Below are positions 1 to 10,160 of a DNA stretch of 64,000 bases, in pieces. The translations under genes were made by a program, and so were the position numbers. Source of the DNA: Alteromonas salexigens (GTDB lineage: Bacteria; Pseudomonadota; Gammaproteobacteria; Enterobacterales; Alteromonadaceae); the NCBI RefSeq assembly GCF_025628895.1, contig NZ_JAOTJC010000006.1, forward strand, positions 669,960 to 733,959. The letters are read 5' to 3'. The notes under the pieces were generated by a model. That model worked only from the letters and a program-made list of their open reading frames with translations, was not told the origin of the DNA and searched no databases. Every line of letters starts with the position of its first letter. Position 1 is the first letter of the stretch.

Positions 1-1472
1 ACAGAACGTGGCCCTAAGAGGTATGTCATTGCCCTGTCGCCGTAATAGGACCAGGCGATGGCCGTTGAGAAGGCGAACAACATCAGCCCCACAGACACTA
101 TGTACTGTCCAAAGTCTCCGAACAGTCCACGGGTAAATGCGATAGTGGTTAACGCAGCGGAATGCACCAATGACTTACCGGTCACTTCCAGATTTTCTTT
201 GACGGGCTTACCGTCCTTAATTTCCAGGGTGCCGGTGAATGGGTCTTCTGACCCTACCGAGTAGGTGACATCTTCTGCCACAGAGCGGGCATTCAGCAGT
301 GTGAAACCGCTGCTGACAGCCGTGCCGTTAACTACCGAAATAGTGCCTGTGTAAGGCAGCACTGCGTTCCCCTCTTCATCATTAAGGTAACCGTACAATG
401 CATTGACATCAGCCTGATCCTTGTCGCTGTACTGACCCGCTACAAAATACATATCTGCGCGATCAAAGTTATTCTCGTGCTTCTCCTTCCACACGCCTGA
501 CGACAAAATAACCAGACCGGTGATGGTACAAATCATGATGGTATCGATAAACGGCTCGAGCAATGACACCATCCCTTCTGACGCTGGTTCTTTGGTCTTA
601 GCCGCAGCGTGCGCAATAGGTGCAGAGCCCTGCCCGGCTTCGTTCGAGAACAGCCCCCGGTTAACCCCGCGGTTAAATGCATACGCCAGTGAGGCGCCCA
701 GGAAGCCGCCGGCGGCAGCAGAGCCTGTGAATGCATCACTGATAACTGCCATAAAGGAAGGACCAATGTTTTCCAGGTTGGCAAAAATCACCGCAAATGC
801 ACCAATCAGATATACGACCGCCATCAGCGGCACCACTTTCGCAGTTACCGCCGCAATCCGCTGAATGCCGCCAAGAATCACCAGGGCCAGTAAAATAGCC
901 AGCACACTGCCCACCACCATAGGCTCAAAACCAAAGGTGGCTTCAATGCTCTGGGCAATCCCGTTACTTTGCGGCAAGTTGCCGGTTCCGAACGAACTGA
1001 TAACCGTAGCAATAGCAAAGGCCACCGCCAGCCATTTCATATTCAAACGGCGATCCATGTAATACATGGGTCCACCGGCCATGGTACCGTCTTCGGTTTG
1101 GACCCGGTATTTATGAGAGAGTGTCACTTCCACAAACTTTGTGGTCATCCCCAGAAAGGCGGTCGCCCACATCCAGAACAGTGCAGCCGGGCCTCCCAGG
1201 AATATGGCAAACGCCACGCCACTGATATTACCGGTACCAACCGTGCCCGAAAGTGCCGTAGTTAATGCACGAAAATGGGTGGTGTCACCCGGGTCGCCTT
1301 TATGGTCGAACTTTCCGGTTACTACCAGCCACGCATGTTTGAAAAAGCGAATTTGCGGAAATTTCAGGTAAATAGTGAAAAACAAACCGACGCCAAGCAG
1401 AACGAATGGAAACCACCCGGCCCCGCCCAGCAACCCGTCGAGAGTCACCAGAAAATTATATAACCCTTCCAA
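1..1472 (-). CDS. Sodium:alanine symporter family (AGCS) transporter, C-terminus cut by window edge
   Basis: Predicted inner-membrane amino acid (alanine/glycine) carrier driven by sodium. The frame is open from a TTG at 1472 to the window edge, with no stop in the roughly 490 residues read. The TTG is preceded by AAGGGGA eight bases upstream, which supports this non-ATG start. The N-terminus ([20 protein letters not shown]) and the distal [20 protein letters not shown] stretch are typical of the AGCS family. Roughly residues 330-440 form a polar, non-membrane insertion between hydrophobic segments, which is unusual for the family core. The family call is confident; the substrate is inferred. 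Confidence 0.9.
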   Translation of the reverse strand, partial: MEGLYNFLVTLDGLLGGAGWFPFVLLGVGLFFTIYLKFPQIRFFKHAWLVVTGKFDHKGDPGDTTHFRALTTALSGTVGTGNISGVAFAIFLGGPAALFWMWATAFLGMTTKFVEVTLSHKYRVQTEDGTMAGGPMYYMDRRLNMKWLAVAFAIATVISSFGTGNLPQSNGIAQSIEATFGFEPMVVGSVLAILLALVILGGIQRIAAVTAKVVPLMAVVYLIGAFAVIFANLENIGPSFMAVISDAFTGSAAAGGFLGASLAYAFNRGVNRGLFSNEAGQGSAPIAHAAAKTKEPASEGMVSLLEPFIDTIMICTITGLVILSSGVWKEKHENNFDRADMYFVAGQYSDKDQADVNALYGYLNDEEGNAVLPYTGTISVVNGTAVSSGFTLLNARSVAEDVTYSVGSEDPFTGTLEIKDGKPVKENLEVTGKSLVHSAALTTIAFTRGLFGDFGQYIVSVGLMLFAFSTAIAWSYYGDRAMTYLLGPRS

Positions 1473-1514
1473 GCTGAGTTCCCCTTATTATTTTTTATGC
1501 TTTAAGTATTGTTA

Positions 1515-2642
1515 TTATCGTAAGTCGTTAACGACTGCGTTTACCGCTACCAGTAAATCTTCGCCGAGTTGCTGACAACGGTGCACTGACCAGCCAAACG
1601 CTTCGTCGGGCAGGTTAGCATTGTCTTTAAACGGCATTTCCACGGTGTACGCCAGACAGTGGTATTTTTCCCCGACTGCATTGGCAGCAACCGTAAGGTT
1701 ACCTTCACCCGGTGCGTCTTTCGGATAGCCATAAGTATCCTGGAATTCGGGCGTGGCGGTAAGCAGCGCCTGCTTGAAGTTATCTTCCAGCTTGGCGATG
1801 CGATCATCATACGACGGATTGCCCTCGCCGCCCGCGACAAAATTGTAAGGCAGCGCTTCATCGCCATGCAGATCAAGGTACATGTCTACCCCTGTCTCAG
1901 CCATAGCATTCATGACGTACAATACTTCCGGGCTCTTTTCTGCCGTGGGGTTGGCCCACTCACGGTTCAGGTTGGTGCCCACCGCATTAGTACGCAGGTG
2001 GCCACGGGCGCCGCCATCGGGGTTCATATTTGGCACTATATAAAATACGGCCTCTTCAAGCAGCTGTCTGGCAATACCGTCCTGCTCATCGAGCAAACGG
2101 TAAATAAGCCCTTCGGCACACCACTGCGCCATTGTCTCACCGGGATGCTGACGGGCTGTCACCCATATTTTCTTTTTCGTCGGTGTTTCTTCACCAATGA
2201 CCAGCATGTTCATATCACGACCGTCGAGGGTCAGTCCTAAGAAACGGTGCTCACAATGCAGCGCCATCTGCGCATCATGAATTAGATCAAGATGGCGCTC
2301 ATAGCTGTAGGGGATGAAATAGGCGAAGTACACGCTGGGCTGCTCCAGTGTAATGGAGAACGTCAGGTTGTCGCCGTCAAACTCACAGGGCACCCGAAAC
2401 CAGGTGTGCCGGTCGTACGATGCCAGCGCCTGATAATCTTTCCAGCCATCAGGATAGGCAGACTTGGCCAGTTCGGTAATCGTAATATTGTGGGTTTCGA
2501 ACACGTCACCTATCAGGCGAAAATGAAACCACTGATAAAATTCTGATTGATTATCATTGGGAATAGTCAGGACAATATCTGATGCATCGTCGGCTTTGAC
2601 GACCTTGATGTTGCCACTGTCGAATTCACTGGATATATGCAT
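1515..2642 (-). CDS. M14-family zinc carboxypeptidase (cytosolic carboxypeptidase-like)
   Basis: A 375-residue metallopeptidase without a signal peptide, so probably cytoplasmic. An N-terminal beta domain (about residues 1-125, with YQWFHFRL) precedes the peptidase fold. The zinc ligands are visible as HPGE (H166, E169) and H259 in LDLHG. NREW near 225-230 and the catalytic glutamate E335 in YTVEMPF complete the M14 site. This arrangement fits the cytosolic carboxypeptidase branch (M14, AGBL-like) found in many marine gammaproteobacteria. The natural substrate is unknown. It starts at an ATG with AAGGA about 11 bases upstream. It lies just downstream of the symporter on the same strand order but is not obviously co-transcribed. 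Confidence 0.9.
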   Translation of the reverse strand: MHISSEFDSGNIKVVKADDASDIVLTIPNDNQSEFYQWFHFRLIGDVFETHNITITELAKSAYPDGWKDYQALASYDRHTWFRVPCEFDGDNLTFSITLEQPSVYFAYFIPYSYERHLDLIHDAQMALHCEHRFLGLTLDGRDMNMLVIGEETPTKKKIWVTARQHPGETMAQWCAEGLIYRLLDEQDGIARQLLEEAVFYIVPNMNPDGGARGHLRTNAVGTNLNREWANPTAEKSPEVLYVMNAMAETGVDMYLDLHGDEALPYNFVAGGEGNPSYDDRIAKLEDNFKQALLTATPEFQDTYGYPKDAPGEGNLTVAANAVGEKYHCLAYTVEMPFKDNANLPDEAFGWSVHRCQQLGEDLLVAVNAVVNDLR

Positions 2643-2787
2643 ATTCTGTCGGGTCCTTGTTATTTTGCACGTAATTTAGCACATCCGCCCCGATGAATAC
2701 CACGCTAACACCCCATCGTATTAACGGAATCTTTACGTTTCAGATAATTGGTACAGATACTACCGCGCAAAATTTAAGCGTAAGATC

Positions 2788-2825
2788 AAAAACGCCGGCG
2801 AAGTGTTCACCACGCCGGCGTTTTC
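2788..2825 (-). terminator. Intrinsic terminator after the long GAPDH gene
   Basis: An eight-base stem (CGCCGGCG on both arms, 2793-2800 and 2813-2820) is flanked by A and T runs. The 12-base loop contains a further GTG/CAC pairing. The gene on the minus strand ends at 2838, so this hairpin is placed to end its transcript. Confidence 0.85.
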
Positions 2826-2837
2826 TATAATGAGGCG

Positions 2838-4283
2838 TTACCGCGGTAACGTCGGGAAACTCAGGCCTGCCATATCGCGGACTACCCGCATAACCTGACA
2901 GCTGTAGCCAAACTCATTGTCGTACCAGACGTACAGCGTTAAGCGATTATCCGCCACGATGGTGGCTTGTGAATCAACCACGGACGCCGCCCGCGAGCCT
3001 ACCAGGTCAGTGGAGACAATTTCTTTACTGGCCGTGTAATCAATCTGATGTTGTAGCTCAGAGAACAGCGCCGTATCCCGCAGAAACTCATTGACTGCAA
3101 CGCGATCAGTGGTTTTCTTCAGGTTCAGATTCAGAATTGCCAGTGAGACATTCGGGGTCGGAACCCGAATGGCGTTACCCGTCAGCTTACCGGCCAGCTT
3201 AGGATAGGCTTTCGCTACCGCTTTGGCTGCGCCGGTTTCTGTAATTACCATATTCAACGGCGCGCTGCGCCCGCGGCGATCGCCCTTATGGTAATTATCA
3301 ATCAGATTCTGATCATTGGTGTAGGAATGGACGGTTTCTACGTGGCCATTTTCAATACCGTACTCATCATCCAGCGCCTTTAACACCGGGGTAATGGCGT
3401 TAGTGGTACAACTGGCCGCCGACAAAATGTTGTCGCTGGGTAATACATCGCCGTCATTCACACCATGCACGATGTTTTTAATGTCCCCTTTGCCCGGCGC
3501 CGTTAAAATCGCTTTACTGGTTCCTTTGGCTTTCAGGTGTAGTCCCAGACCATCGCGATCACGCCAGATACCCGTGTTGTCGATGACAATGGCATTGTCG
3601 ATACCGTATTGTGTGTAATCGACTTCATCGGGGCTATTAGCATGAATGACCTGAATAAACGAGCCATTGGCTTTCAGTGCGTTGCGCTCATGGTCAACCG
3701 TGATACTGCCATTGAATGGACCGTGAACAGAATCTCTGCGCAGCAGGCTGGCACGCTTTTCTAAATCGCCGTCACGACCGCCGCGTACCACGATGGCGCG
3801 CAAGCGGAGCTTATTATTTTTACCCTGACGCTCAATTAACAGCCGTGCCAGCAAACGACCGATACGGCCAAAGCCATACAGCACCACGTCCTGTGGCTGC
3901 TGCTCATCGTCTTTATCTACCACTTCAGCCAGCTGATTATGCAGATACGCCTGTAAATCTTCCTGATCAACCGCTGCGCCGTAATGAAAATCGAAGGCCA
4001 GCTTGCCAATATCAATTTGCGCCGGTGCCAGCTTCATTGTGCTCAGTGCATGCAGAATGGGGTAGCTTTCCCGTAACCGCAATTTAATGCCTTCGTGTAA
4101 GCGCACTTTACGGTGTGCTTTAATCACATCGATAGCACTCGCATTCAGCAGCGGACGTCCGTAGACAGAAATTTCAACGGCGTGGTTTCGGTAGAGTTTG
4201 CCAATCAGTGGCAACATCATTTCTGCGTATTCCTGACGCTCTTGCCAACTGCTCTGTAATTCCTGTTCAAACTGTTGATTCAT
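2838..4283 (-). CDS. Glyceraldehyde-3-phosphate dehydrogenase, long form with N-terminal extension
   Basis: A second GAPDH paralogue, 481 residues against about 331 for GapA. Roughly the first 130 residues are an extra helical domain. The Rossmann fingerprint GFGRIGR falls near residue 137, and the catalytic cysteine is C292 in the ASCTTN motif. It should interconvert glyceraldehyde 3-phosphate and 1,3-bisphosphoglycerate, perhaps with different cofactor use or direction from GapA; that part is inference. An ATG 66 bases further upstream is in frame, but I prefer 4283 because AAGG lies at normal spacing before MNQQFEQ. The gene is divergent from the DUF2989 gene. Confidence 0.9.
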   Translation of the reverse strand: MNQQFEQELQSSWQERQEYAEMMLPLIGKLYRNHAVEISVYGRPLLNASAIDVIKAHRKVRLHEGIKLRLRESYPILHALSTMKLAPAQIDIGKLAFDFHYGAAVDQEDLQAYLHNQLAEVVDKDDEQQPQDVVLYGFGRIGRLLARLLIERQGKNNKLRLRAIVVRGGRDGDLEKRASLLRRDSVHGPFNGSITVDHERNALKANGSFIQVIHANSPDEVDYTQYGIDNAIVIDNTGIWRDRDGLGLHLKAKGTSKAILTAPGKGDIKNIVHGVNDGDVLPSDNILSAASCTTNAITPVLKALDDEYGIENGHVETVHSYTNDQNLIDNYHKGDRRGRSAPLNMVITETGAAKAVAKAYPKLAGKLTGNAIRVPTPNVSLAILNLNLKKTTDRVAVNEFLRDTALFSELQHQIDYTASKEIVSTDLVGSRAASVVDSQATIVADNRLTLYVWYDNEFGYSCQVMRVVRDMAGLSFPTLPR

Positions 4284-4406
4284 TCTTTTGCCTTCATTGG
4301 GTAAAATTATGGGACCAGGCGCGTCAGGACGACTTGTTATAGGGTACACTGAGGTAAAGTTCTACGTCCGACGGCGACGGGCGTAAGTTTAATTAAACAC
4401 ACAGGG

Positions 4407-5297
4407 ATGACCAAATTGTTGAAAAGTTTCAATATCTCCACTGAAACTGCCGGTTTCGGCAAATTATTTAGTAATTTTTCCACAACCTTCACCAGACTGG
4501 CGGCAGTGGTTTCATTGGCTGGCCTCACCGGTTGCGGTGACATGTTCGAACCCACATTACGGGAAATTTGTGAGTCCCATGGCCACTTCTGCCACGATCT
4601 TAATCAGGACAGTCAGTGCAGGTACGAAAAGGCTGAAATCATTCGCCACCGATTTAATCATAAGGATGCGCAAGATCAGGCCCACAAATACGGCTTGTTA
4701 GTAAAATTTGAAGACTACCTGACCTGCATTGAACGGGTTGCCCATATTGAGCACAAAAAAGTGCGTGATAAAGAAGCCACCCGATTAAAGGGGGTACTCA
4801 CGGCGCGCAAAGAAATTGATCGCTTATCGCGGGAAACCCGCCATGCCGCAGACCCCTACCTGTCTTACTACCAGTGGTCGAGGTATGGCCATAAAGATGC
4901 ACTTGAACGGTTCTTGCTGTTTAGTCGCACCGGCAAAGTAAAGGATCCAGAGTTGTTGGTTAATTTGGCTTCTATTCAGGTCAAAGACGATCTTGATGCC
5001 ACTGTGGAAACCCTGTACCGCGCGCTATCTCTTTATCAAAGCAGTGAGCAGGTGGATAACGATATTTATGCCACCCTGGTGACTATCGGTTTGGAGCAAG
5101 AGCGTTTTCGCCTGGCCTACGTCTGGGCTGCGGTAATGGCTAACTATAACGACAACATTTCCATGCAGCAGCCGCAGTCGTTGGCACAGCAACACGACCT
5201 GCCTGTGGCGGTGCTGAATGCCGTGAGTGAAGAAATTATTGACCATCTTGACGACGGTACATTCGATGCAGACGCGCTGAAGCTTTATCGGCTATAA
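4407..5297 (+). CDS. DUF2989 family lipoprotein
   Basis: A 296-residue protein of the DUF2989 family, known mainly from Alteromonadales and of unknown function. A hydrophobic segment ends in a lipobox-like SLAGLTGC at about residues 40-47, so it is probably exported and lipid-anchored. The rest is helical and charged, with TPR-like spacing (a YQSSEQVDNDIYATLVTIGL region). The n-region before the signal is long (about 30 residues). AGGG directly abuts the ATG, which is too close, so a TTG at 4416 or 4419 may be the real start. Transcribed divergently from the long GAPDH gene. Confidence 0.75.
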   Translation: MTKLLKSFNISTETAGFGKLFSNFSTTFTRLAAVVSLAGLTGCGDMFEPTLREICESHGHFCHDLNQDSQCRYEKAEIIRHRFNHKDAQDQAHKYGLLVKFEDYLTCIERVAHIEHKKVRDKEATRLKGVLTARKEIDRLSRETRHAADPYLSYYQWSRYGHKDALERFLLFSRTGKVKDPELLVNLASIQVKDDLDATVETLYRALSLYQSSEQVDNDIYATLVTIGLEQERFRLAYVWAAVMANYNDNISMQQPQSLAQQHDLPVAVLNAVSEEIIDHLDDGTFDADALKLYRL

Positions 5298-5387
5298 AAT
5301 GTAAGGAAGTTTCAGTAGAAAAAAGCGAAAAAACCCTTCAAATAGCGGTGAGGGCAACCAGTTTCGCCCTGCACCGCCCAAAACTGA

Positions 5388-5837
5388 CTAATTTTTGTTC
5401 ATTAGTTCAGATTCAGAAAGCGGGAGATCGACCTGTTCACCGTCAGGGGTCACCTGATGGAAACCACGGTTTTTAAGCCATTCAAGCGCAGTATCCTGTG
5501 CATCGAAGAAGTTTACCTCGACGCCCAGACCCCGGTATATTTCCGCGAGTTCGGACTGCATATTTAAAAGTGGTTGTTCGGAGAAATTAACGAGTGCCAC
5601 ACAACTCAGCCCCTGTTCGGAAGCTTTGCGAATGGAGTTTTGCATGCGTTCGACAGCGTGATCGTCCATTGACCACCCTTCGCTCATAATGACCAGGTCA
5701 GCCCACTGGGTAAGCTGCCGTTCACCCATGCCCTGTTTATAAATCGCAATAAATTTTCCCACGTCCTTAAACGACCAGTGTCCACTGACCTGGGAGACCA
5801 TGACATTGCCAGAAAGCGAAACGTTACACTTTTGCAT
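5388..5837 (-). CDS. Small STAS/SpoIIAA-like protein of unknown function
   Basis: A 149-residue soluble protein with no signal peptide or membrane segment. The order of strands and helices, together with the opening NVSLSGNVMVSQVSGHWSFKD stretch, resembles STAS/SpoIIAA-like domains, but I cannot name a family with certainty. There is no clear Shine-Dalgarno sequence before the ATG. It stands alone between the DUF2989 gene (convergent) and msrB. It may be a regulatory or anti-sigma-antagonist-like protein; this is a weak inference. Confidence 0.6.
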   Translation of the reverse strand: MQKCNVSLSGNVMVSQVSGHWSFKDVGKFIAIYKQGMGERQLTQWADLVIMSEGWSMDDHAVERMQNSIRKASEQGLSCVALVNFSEQPLLNMQSELAEIYRGLGVEVNFFDAQDTALEWLKNRGFHQVTPDGEQVDLPLSESELMNKN

Positions 5838-5951
5838 TGTGAAGAAGAGAGCTACTATTATTAACTTTAATAATTATGCCAAACGCGCCAATTTGCAAGG
5901 CGTAATGCACGTGTATGCATCGTAAATCCACCCGTAGTTGGCATGGCTCGG

Positions 5952-6344
5952 CTAGCCACGTACCTCGTCATCGCCGCTTTTAAAGGTCATTGATACACTG
6001 TTGACACAGTAACGCTGCCCGGTAGGCTCAGGGCCATCGGGAAACACGTGCCCGAGATGTGCATCACATTGCTTACAGAAAATTTCTACCCGGCGCATCC
6101 CATGCGAGTCATCCTCGCGATACCCCACGTTATCGTCGGTAGATTGCTTGTAAAAGGATGGCCAGCCGCAACCGGCATCGAACTTAGTTTCAGAGGGAAA
6201 CAATGGCGCGCCGCAGCATTTACACACATAAATACCGTCCCGTTGCTCATCAAGCAGAATCCCGGTAAATGGTCGCTCCGTACCTGCTTCCCGGGTGATC
6301 TGGTATTCCTGTTCAGACAACTTATCGCGCCACTTGTCACTCAT
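5952..6344 (-). CDS. msrB: Peptide methionine-R-sulfoxide reductase MsrB
   Basis: Reduces methionine-R-sulfoxide in damaged proteins, using thioredoxin. At 130 residues it has the usual length for a single-domain MsrB. The structural zinc site is seen as two CxxC pairs (C41/C44 and C90/C93), and the catalytic cysteine is C113 in RYCVNS. The ATG at 6344 is preceded by GGAG at good spacing; an open frame extends further upstream but has no matching homology. It begins 19 bases after the gnd stop and is probably the last gene of the malQ-glgB-glgX-gnd-msrB unit. Confidence 0.96.
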   Translation of the reverse strand: MSDKWRDKLSEQEYQITREAGTERPFTGILLDEQRDGIYVCKCCGAPLFPSETKFDAGCGWPSFYKQSTDDNVGYREDDSHGMRRVEIFCKQCDAHLGHVFPDGPEPTGQRYCVNSVSMTFKSGDDEVRG

Positions 6345-6363
6345 ATAAAACTCCGCCGTTAGG

Positions 6364-7917
6364 TTACTTTTTAATAGCCACCTGCGGACGGGCTGGATCA
6401 CTCCAGTTGAGGTGGTACTTTTTACCGGCGGGTTTATCCACGCGCTGATAAGTATGTGCGCCAAAGTAATCCCGTTGTCCCTGCAAGAGGTTTGCCGGCA
6501 ATACGGCGGTACGATAGGAGTCGTAATAACTCAGTGCTGACATCATGGCCGGGCACGGCACCCCGGCTAGCGTGGCCTCAGAAATAGACCCCCGCCAATC
6601 GGCCTGGAACTTGGCAATTTGCTCGGCAAAGTACGGGTCGAGCAGCAAATTCGCCAGGTTTTCATCTTTTTCGTAGGCATGGGCAATAGACTGCAGGAAC
6701 ACCGCCCGGATAATACACCCGGCGCGCCATATCTTGGCGATCTCCGCGAAATCTAACGACCAGCCGTGCTCTTTCGCTGCGATATCCATGAGCTGGAAGC
6801 CCTGTGCATAGGCGCAAATTTTTGAGCAGTATAACGCTTGTTCAAGTTTGTTGATGATGGACTGCTTTTGTTCGTCAGAATAAACCGTGGCCTCGGGACC
6901 AGGCAGTACCTGACTGGCAGCCATACGTTCGTCTTTCAGACTGGACAGGCTGCGCGCGAATACTGCTGACGTGATTGTTTGCGCAGGACTGCCGACTTCC
7001 AGTGCGCTGACCGCTGTCCACAAACCCGTTCCTTTCTGGCCCGCGCGATCCAGGATCACATCAACCAGTGGCACCTGGGTTTCCGGGTCCAACTGTTCAA
7101 GCACCTCCGCGCTGATTTCCATCAGGTAACTGTTCAGTTTGCCATCGTTCCATTGCCTGAATACTGTGGCAATTTCTGCCGGTGACATGTGCAGCCCCTG
7201 ACGCATCATATGGTAGGTCTCACAAATGAGCTGCATATCTGCATACTCAATGCCGTTGTGGACCATTTTCACGTAATGCCCCGCCCCCACCGGTCCAATA
7301 TACGTAGCGCAAGGCTCGCCTTCGGTCACGGGTTTACCGGGAGTGAGCGATTCAATAGGCTTACCGGTATCCGGATCGACTTTGGCCGCAATGGCGGTTA
7401 GCACAGGCTCCAGGCGCGTCCAGGCATAGGGGTTGCCCGAGGGCATAAGAGACGGACCAAAGCGGGCGCCGATTTCACCACCTGACACGGCGGTAGAGAA
7501 AAAGATAAATTTACCTTTATATTGAGCCTCCCGGGTGACCGAGTCGGTCCACAGGCTGTTCCCCGTATCCACCACAATGTCATCTGCCTGAATACCTGCA
7601 TCAATCAAATGGTTACAGACGTGATCCACAGGATCCCCGGCTGGTACAGATAGGATTACCAGGTGGGGCGCTTTAAGTTTACTGAGCAATTCGGTGTAGG
7701 AGCTACACCCTTCAACCCTGGGGGCTGTATCGGGGAGGCGTTCGCTGGCATCTTTCTGCAAGATAGCATCAACTTTTTGCTGGTCGAGGTCAAAACAGGC
7801 TACGCGGTAGCCGTGGTCTGCCAGGTTCATGGTCAGGTTGCTGCCCATAACCCCCAGTCCAATAAAGCCGATATCACACTGGTTGGTCGACTGCATGTTG
7901 CCATCTTCTTGTTGCAT
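6364..7917 (-). CDS. gnd: 6-phosphogluconate dehydrogenase (decarboxylating)
   Basis: Oxidatively decarboxylates 6-phosphogluconate to ribulose 5-phosphate with NADP. The N-terminal Rossmann motif [12 protein letters not shown] and the substrate segment [19 protein letters not shown] are clear. It has 517 residues, longer than the 468 of the E. coli enzyme, with extra sequence at both ends. The ATG at 7917 has GAGG about eight bases upstream; an ATG at 7896 is a second possibility. Placing gnd behind glycogen genes and before msrB couples NADPH production to carbon storage and repair. Together with the edd operon it marks the 6-phosphogluconate branch point. Confidence 0.95.
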   Translation of the reverse strand: MQQEDGNMQSTNQCDIGFIGLGVMGSNLTMNLADHGYRVACFDLDQQKVDAILQKDASERLPDTAPRVEGCSSYTELLSKLKAPHLVILSVPAGDPVDHVCNHLIDAGIQADDIVVDTGNSLWTDSVTREAQYKGKFIFFSTAVSGGEIGARFGPSLMPSGNPYAWTRLEPVLTAIAAKVDPDTGKPIESLTPGKPVTEGEPCATYIGPVGAGHYVKMVHNGIEYADMQLICETYHMMRQGLHMSPAEIATVFRQWNDGKLNSYLMEISAEVLEQLDPETQVPLVDVILDRAGQKGTGLWTAVSALEVGSPAQTITSAVFARSLSSLKDERMAASQVLPGPEATVYSDEQKQSIINKLEQALYCSKICAYAQGFQLMDIAAKEHGWSLDFAEIAKIWRAGCIIRAVFLQSIAHAYEKDENLANLLLDPYFAEQIAKFQADWRGSISEATLAGVPCPAMMSALSYYDSYRTAVLPANLLQGQRDYFGAHTYQRVDKPAGKKYHLNWSDPARPQVAIKK

Positions 7918-7987
7918 AGGATAATCCTCACGTCTCAGATGGGTGCGCATCATACCACCTGATGGAGATATGAACAGAGGCTGGGAG

Positions 7988-8065
7988 GGCCTTTTCGTTA
8001 AAATGCTGTTGGCTTGCTGTAAAACCATCCAACAGTAAACGAAAGGCCTGTCTGATTGGTCAGAC
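7988..8065 (-). other. Long imperfect inverted repeat and small hairpin between glgX and gnd
   Basis: On the plus strand GGCCTTTTCGTT and CTGTTGG (7988-8012) are matched by CCAACAG and AACGAAAGGCC (8029-8048), giving a long bulged stem with a 16-base loop. A second hairpin, GTCTGA/TCAGAC with a TTGG loop, lies at 8050-8065 just after the glgX stop. No T run follows in the direction of transcription, so it may be an RNA processing or stabilising structure rather than a simple terminator. Confidence 0.6.
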
Positions 8066-8070
8066 GCCCC

Positions 8071-10158
8071 TTACCCGTTTTTCTCAGCGTAGCTAAACAG
8101 AGCCAGCGAGTGCCCGGCCTGCAAAAACACATGCTGAATACATATTGCCGGTTGCTCTGCCAACGAACTGTAGCGGGTGTCCAGATGCAGCGACCAGCCG
8201 CCCCGTGGCGACAACCGCGGAAGGTTGAAGCGCACGTCATTGTCACTGGCATTAACGCACAGGAACCAATGCTCAGCACTGCGCTCATCCCTTGCACAGC
8301 CACGGATTTCTACTCCGAATGCCTGATTATGAGCCTGTTGCCAGTCTTCTGACGCTTTGTCGGTACCGTCCGGTTTGTACCAGTTCACTGCCGACACGTT
8401 ATACGCATGGTAGTACTTGTCGTCCTGCAGGTTTATTCGGGACAACAATTCACTGGACTGACGCAACCGCACCACATACTGACAAAACTGCAAGAAATCC
8501 TGCTTGCGTTTATTCAGTGTCCAGTCATACCAGTTAAGGGCATTATCCTGACAGTAGGCGTTGTTATTACCCTGCTGAGTTTTACTCAGTTCATCACCGC
8601 CGAGTATATGTGGAGTGCCCTGCGAGAACATCAGGGTAGCGAACATATTGCGCTTTTGACGCTCCCGCATATTCAGGATGTGTTCGTCTTTTGTCTCGCC
8701 CTCGGCACCGTAGTTGGCAGAGAGGTTGTGGCCATGCCCGTCACGGTTATCTTCCCCATTGGCTTCATTGTGCCGCTCGGCATAACTGACCAGATCGTGA
8801 AGAGTAAACCCGTCGTGATAAGTAATGTGGTTCACCGAGGTATTAATATGCCGGTAGCCTTTATGAAAAATATCCCGCGACCCCATCAGGCGAGTCGCGA
8901 AGTCACCGGCCAGCCCTTCGTCGCCACGCCAGAAAGCACGAATCGTATCACGGTACTTATCGTTAACCTCCAGCCAGGGCTCGGGGAAATTCCCCACCTG
9001 GTAGCCCCCGGGGCCTATGTCCCAGGGCTCCGCGATGAGTACCGCATGCTTAAGCACCGGGTCTTGTTCTATGGCTCGCAGTAAGCCGGCGGTTTTCGAA
9101 TACGCCTGGGGATCCCGCCCCAGACACACAGCTAAATCAAACCGGAAACCGTCTACACCGATAACCTCGACCCAGTAACGGAGTGCTTCCATAATGAGGG
9201 TCATCATGGCAGGTTGAGCAGTGTGGACTGTATTTCCGCATCCGGAATGGTTTGAATACACCAGGTCGCCGTCTGCGGTTTGTTCGAACAGGTAGGACTG
9301 GTTCGGGCTTAACCCCTTGAAGGAGAGTACCGGGCCGCCTTTGCCACCTTCAGCAGTATGGTTAAATACCACGTCCACAATAACTTCCAGCCCGGCATGA
9401 TGATAACACTCCACCATATGCCGGACTTCTGCAAGCGCATCATCATTGGCATACCGTGGCTCGGGGGAAAAAAAGTTAATCGGGTTATAGCCCCAGTAAT
9501 TCGTCAGCCCTTTTTCGGTAATATAGGGTTCCGGCATAAAACTCGCCAGCGGCAGAAATTGCACCGTGGTGATCCCCAGCCCGACAAGATGCTCCAGCAC
9601 TTCCGGGTGGCACGCCCCCAGATACTTACCCCGTTCATGCTCAGGCACACTGGGATGTAATTGAGTAAGTCCTTTTATGTGTGCTTCATAAACTACCCGT
9701 TTATGGACCGGCACGGCTGGGCGGGTAGAGTTAACCGGCGGATATTTCGCCGGGTCAACAACTACACACTTGGGAACCATGAAGTGGGAGTCATTGGCAT
9801 ACTGGCGTGCATTCCAGTGCGCAGGACGGCTGAGTTTTTTAGCATAGGGGTCAATCAGCAGTTTATCGGTTGGCGCTGAGTGCAGATGCCCCTCCCCTCT
9901 GTCCACCCTGAAGCCGTACAGCTGACCCGGCGCAATATGCTGTACATGACCATGCCACACGTTGCCGGTTTTCGCCGGCAATATCAGCTCATCAAGAGGT
10001 TCTTCCGTATCCGCGTGATACAAGCAAAGTATAACCGCCCGGGCGTCGGGACTGTAAACAGCAAAATTACACCCTGTCCCATCCGGAGAAGCGCCCAGTG
10101 GAAAGGGACTCCCGGGGCTGGTTTCAAGCAACTGCGATATATCAACACGCGCGTCCAC
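8071..10158 (-). CDS. glgX: Glycogen debranching enzyme GlgX
   Basis: Hydrolyses alpha-1,6 branches of phosphorylase-trimmed glycogen. The 695-residue protein has an N-terminal CBM48 domain followed by a GH13 barrel. Catalytic residues are visible in VDGFRFDLAV (nucleophile), LIAEPWDIGPGGYQ (acid/base) and TYHDGFTLHD. It starts at GTG, two bases after the glgB stop. AGGAG within the last codons of glgB serves as its ribosome site, so the two genes are translationally coupled. Confidence 0.96.
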   Translation of the reverse strand: MDARVDISQLLETSPGSPFPLGASPDGTGCNFAVYSPDARAVILCLYHADTEEPLDELILPAKTGNVWHGHVQHIAPGQLYGFRVDRGEGHLHSAPTDKLLIDPYAKKLSRPAHWNARQYANDSHFMVPKCVVVDPAKYPPVNSTRPAVPVHKRVVYEAHIKGLTQLHPSVPEHERGKYLGACHPEVLEHLVGLGITTVQFLPLASFMPEPYITEKGLTNYWGYNPINFFSPEPRYANDDALAEVRHMVECYHHAGLEVIVDVVFNHTAEGGKGGPVLSFKGLSPNQSYLFEQTADGDLVYSNHSGCGNTVHTAQPAMMTLIMEALRYWVEVIGVDGFRFDLAVCLGRDPQAYSKTAGLLRAIEQDPVLKHAVLIAEPWDIGPGGYQVGNFPEPWLEVNDKYRDTIRAFWRGDEGLAGDFATRLMGSRDIFHKGYRHINTSVNHITYHDGFTLHDLVSYAERHNEANGEDNRDGHGHNLSANYGAEGETKDEHILNMRERQKRNMFATLMFSQGTPHILGGDELSKTQQGNNNAYCQDNALNWYDWTLNKRKQDFLQFCQYVVRLRQSSELLSRINLQDDKYYHAYNVSAVNWYKPDGTDKASEDWQQAHNQAFGVEIRGCARDERSAEHWFLCVNASDNDVRFNLPRLSPRGGWSLHLDTRYSSLAEQPAICIQHVFLQAGHSLALFSYAEKNG

Positions 10159-10160
10159 GC

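Noticed and set aside
7693..7705. Third GTAGGAGC (TGTAGGAGCTACA) in gnd
   Set aside because: It lies in conserved gnd codons without the REP hairpin context and far from the transposase.
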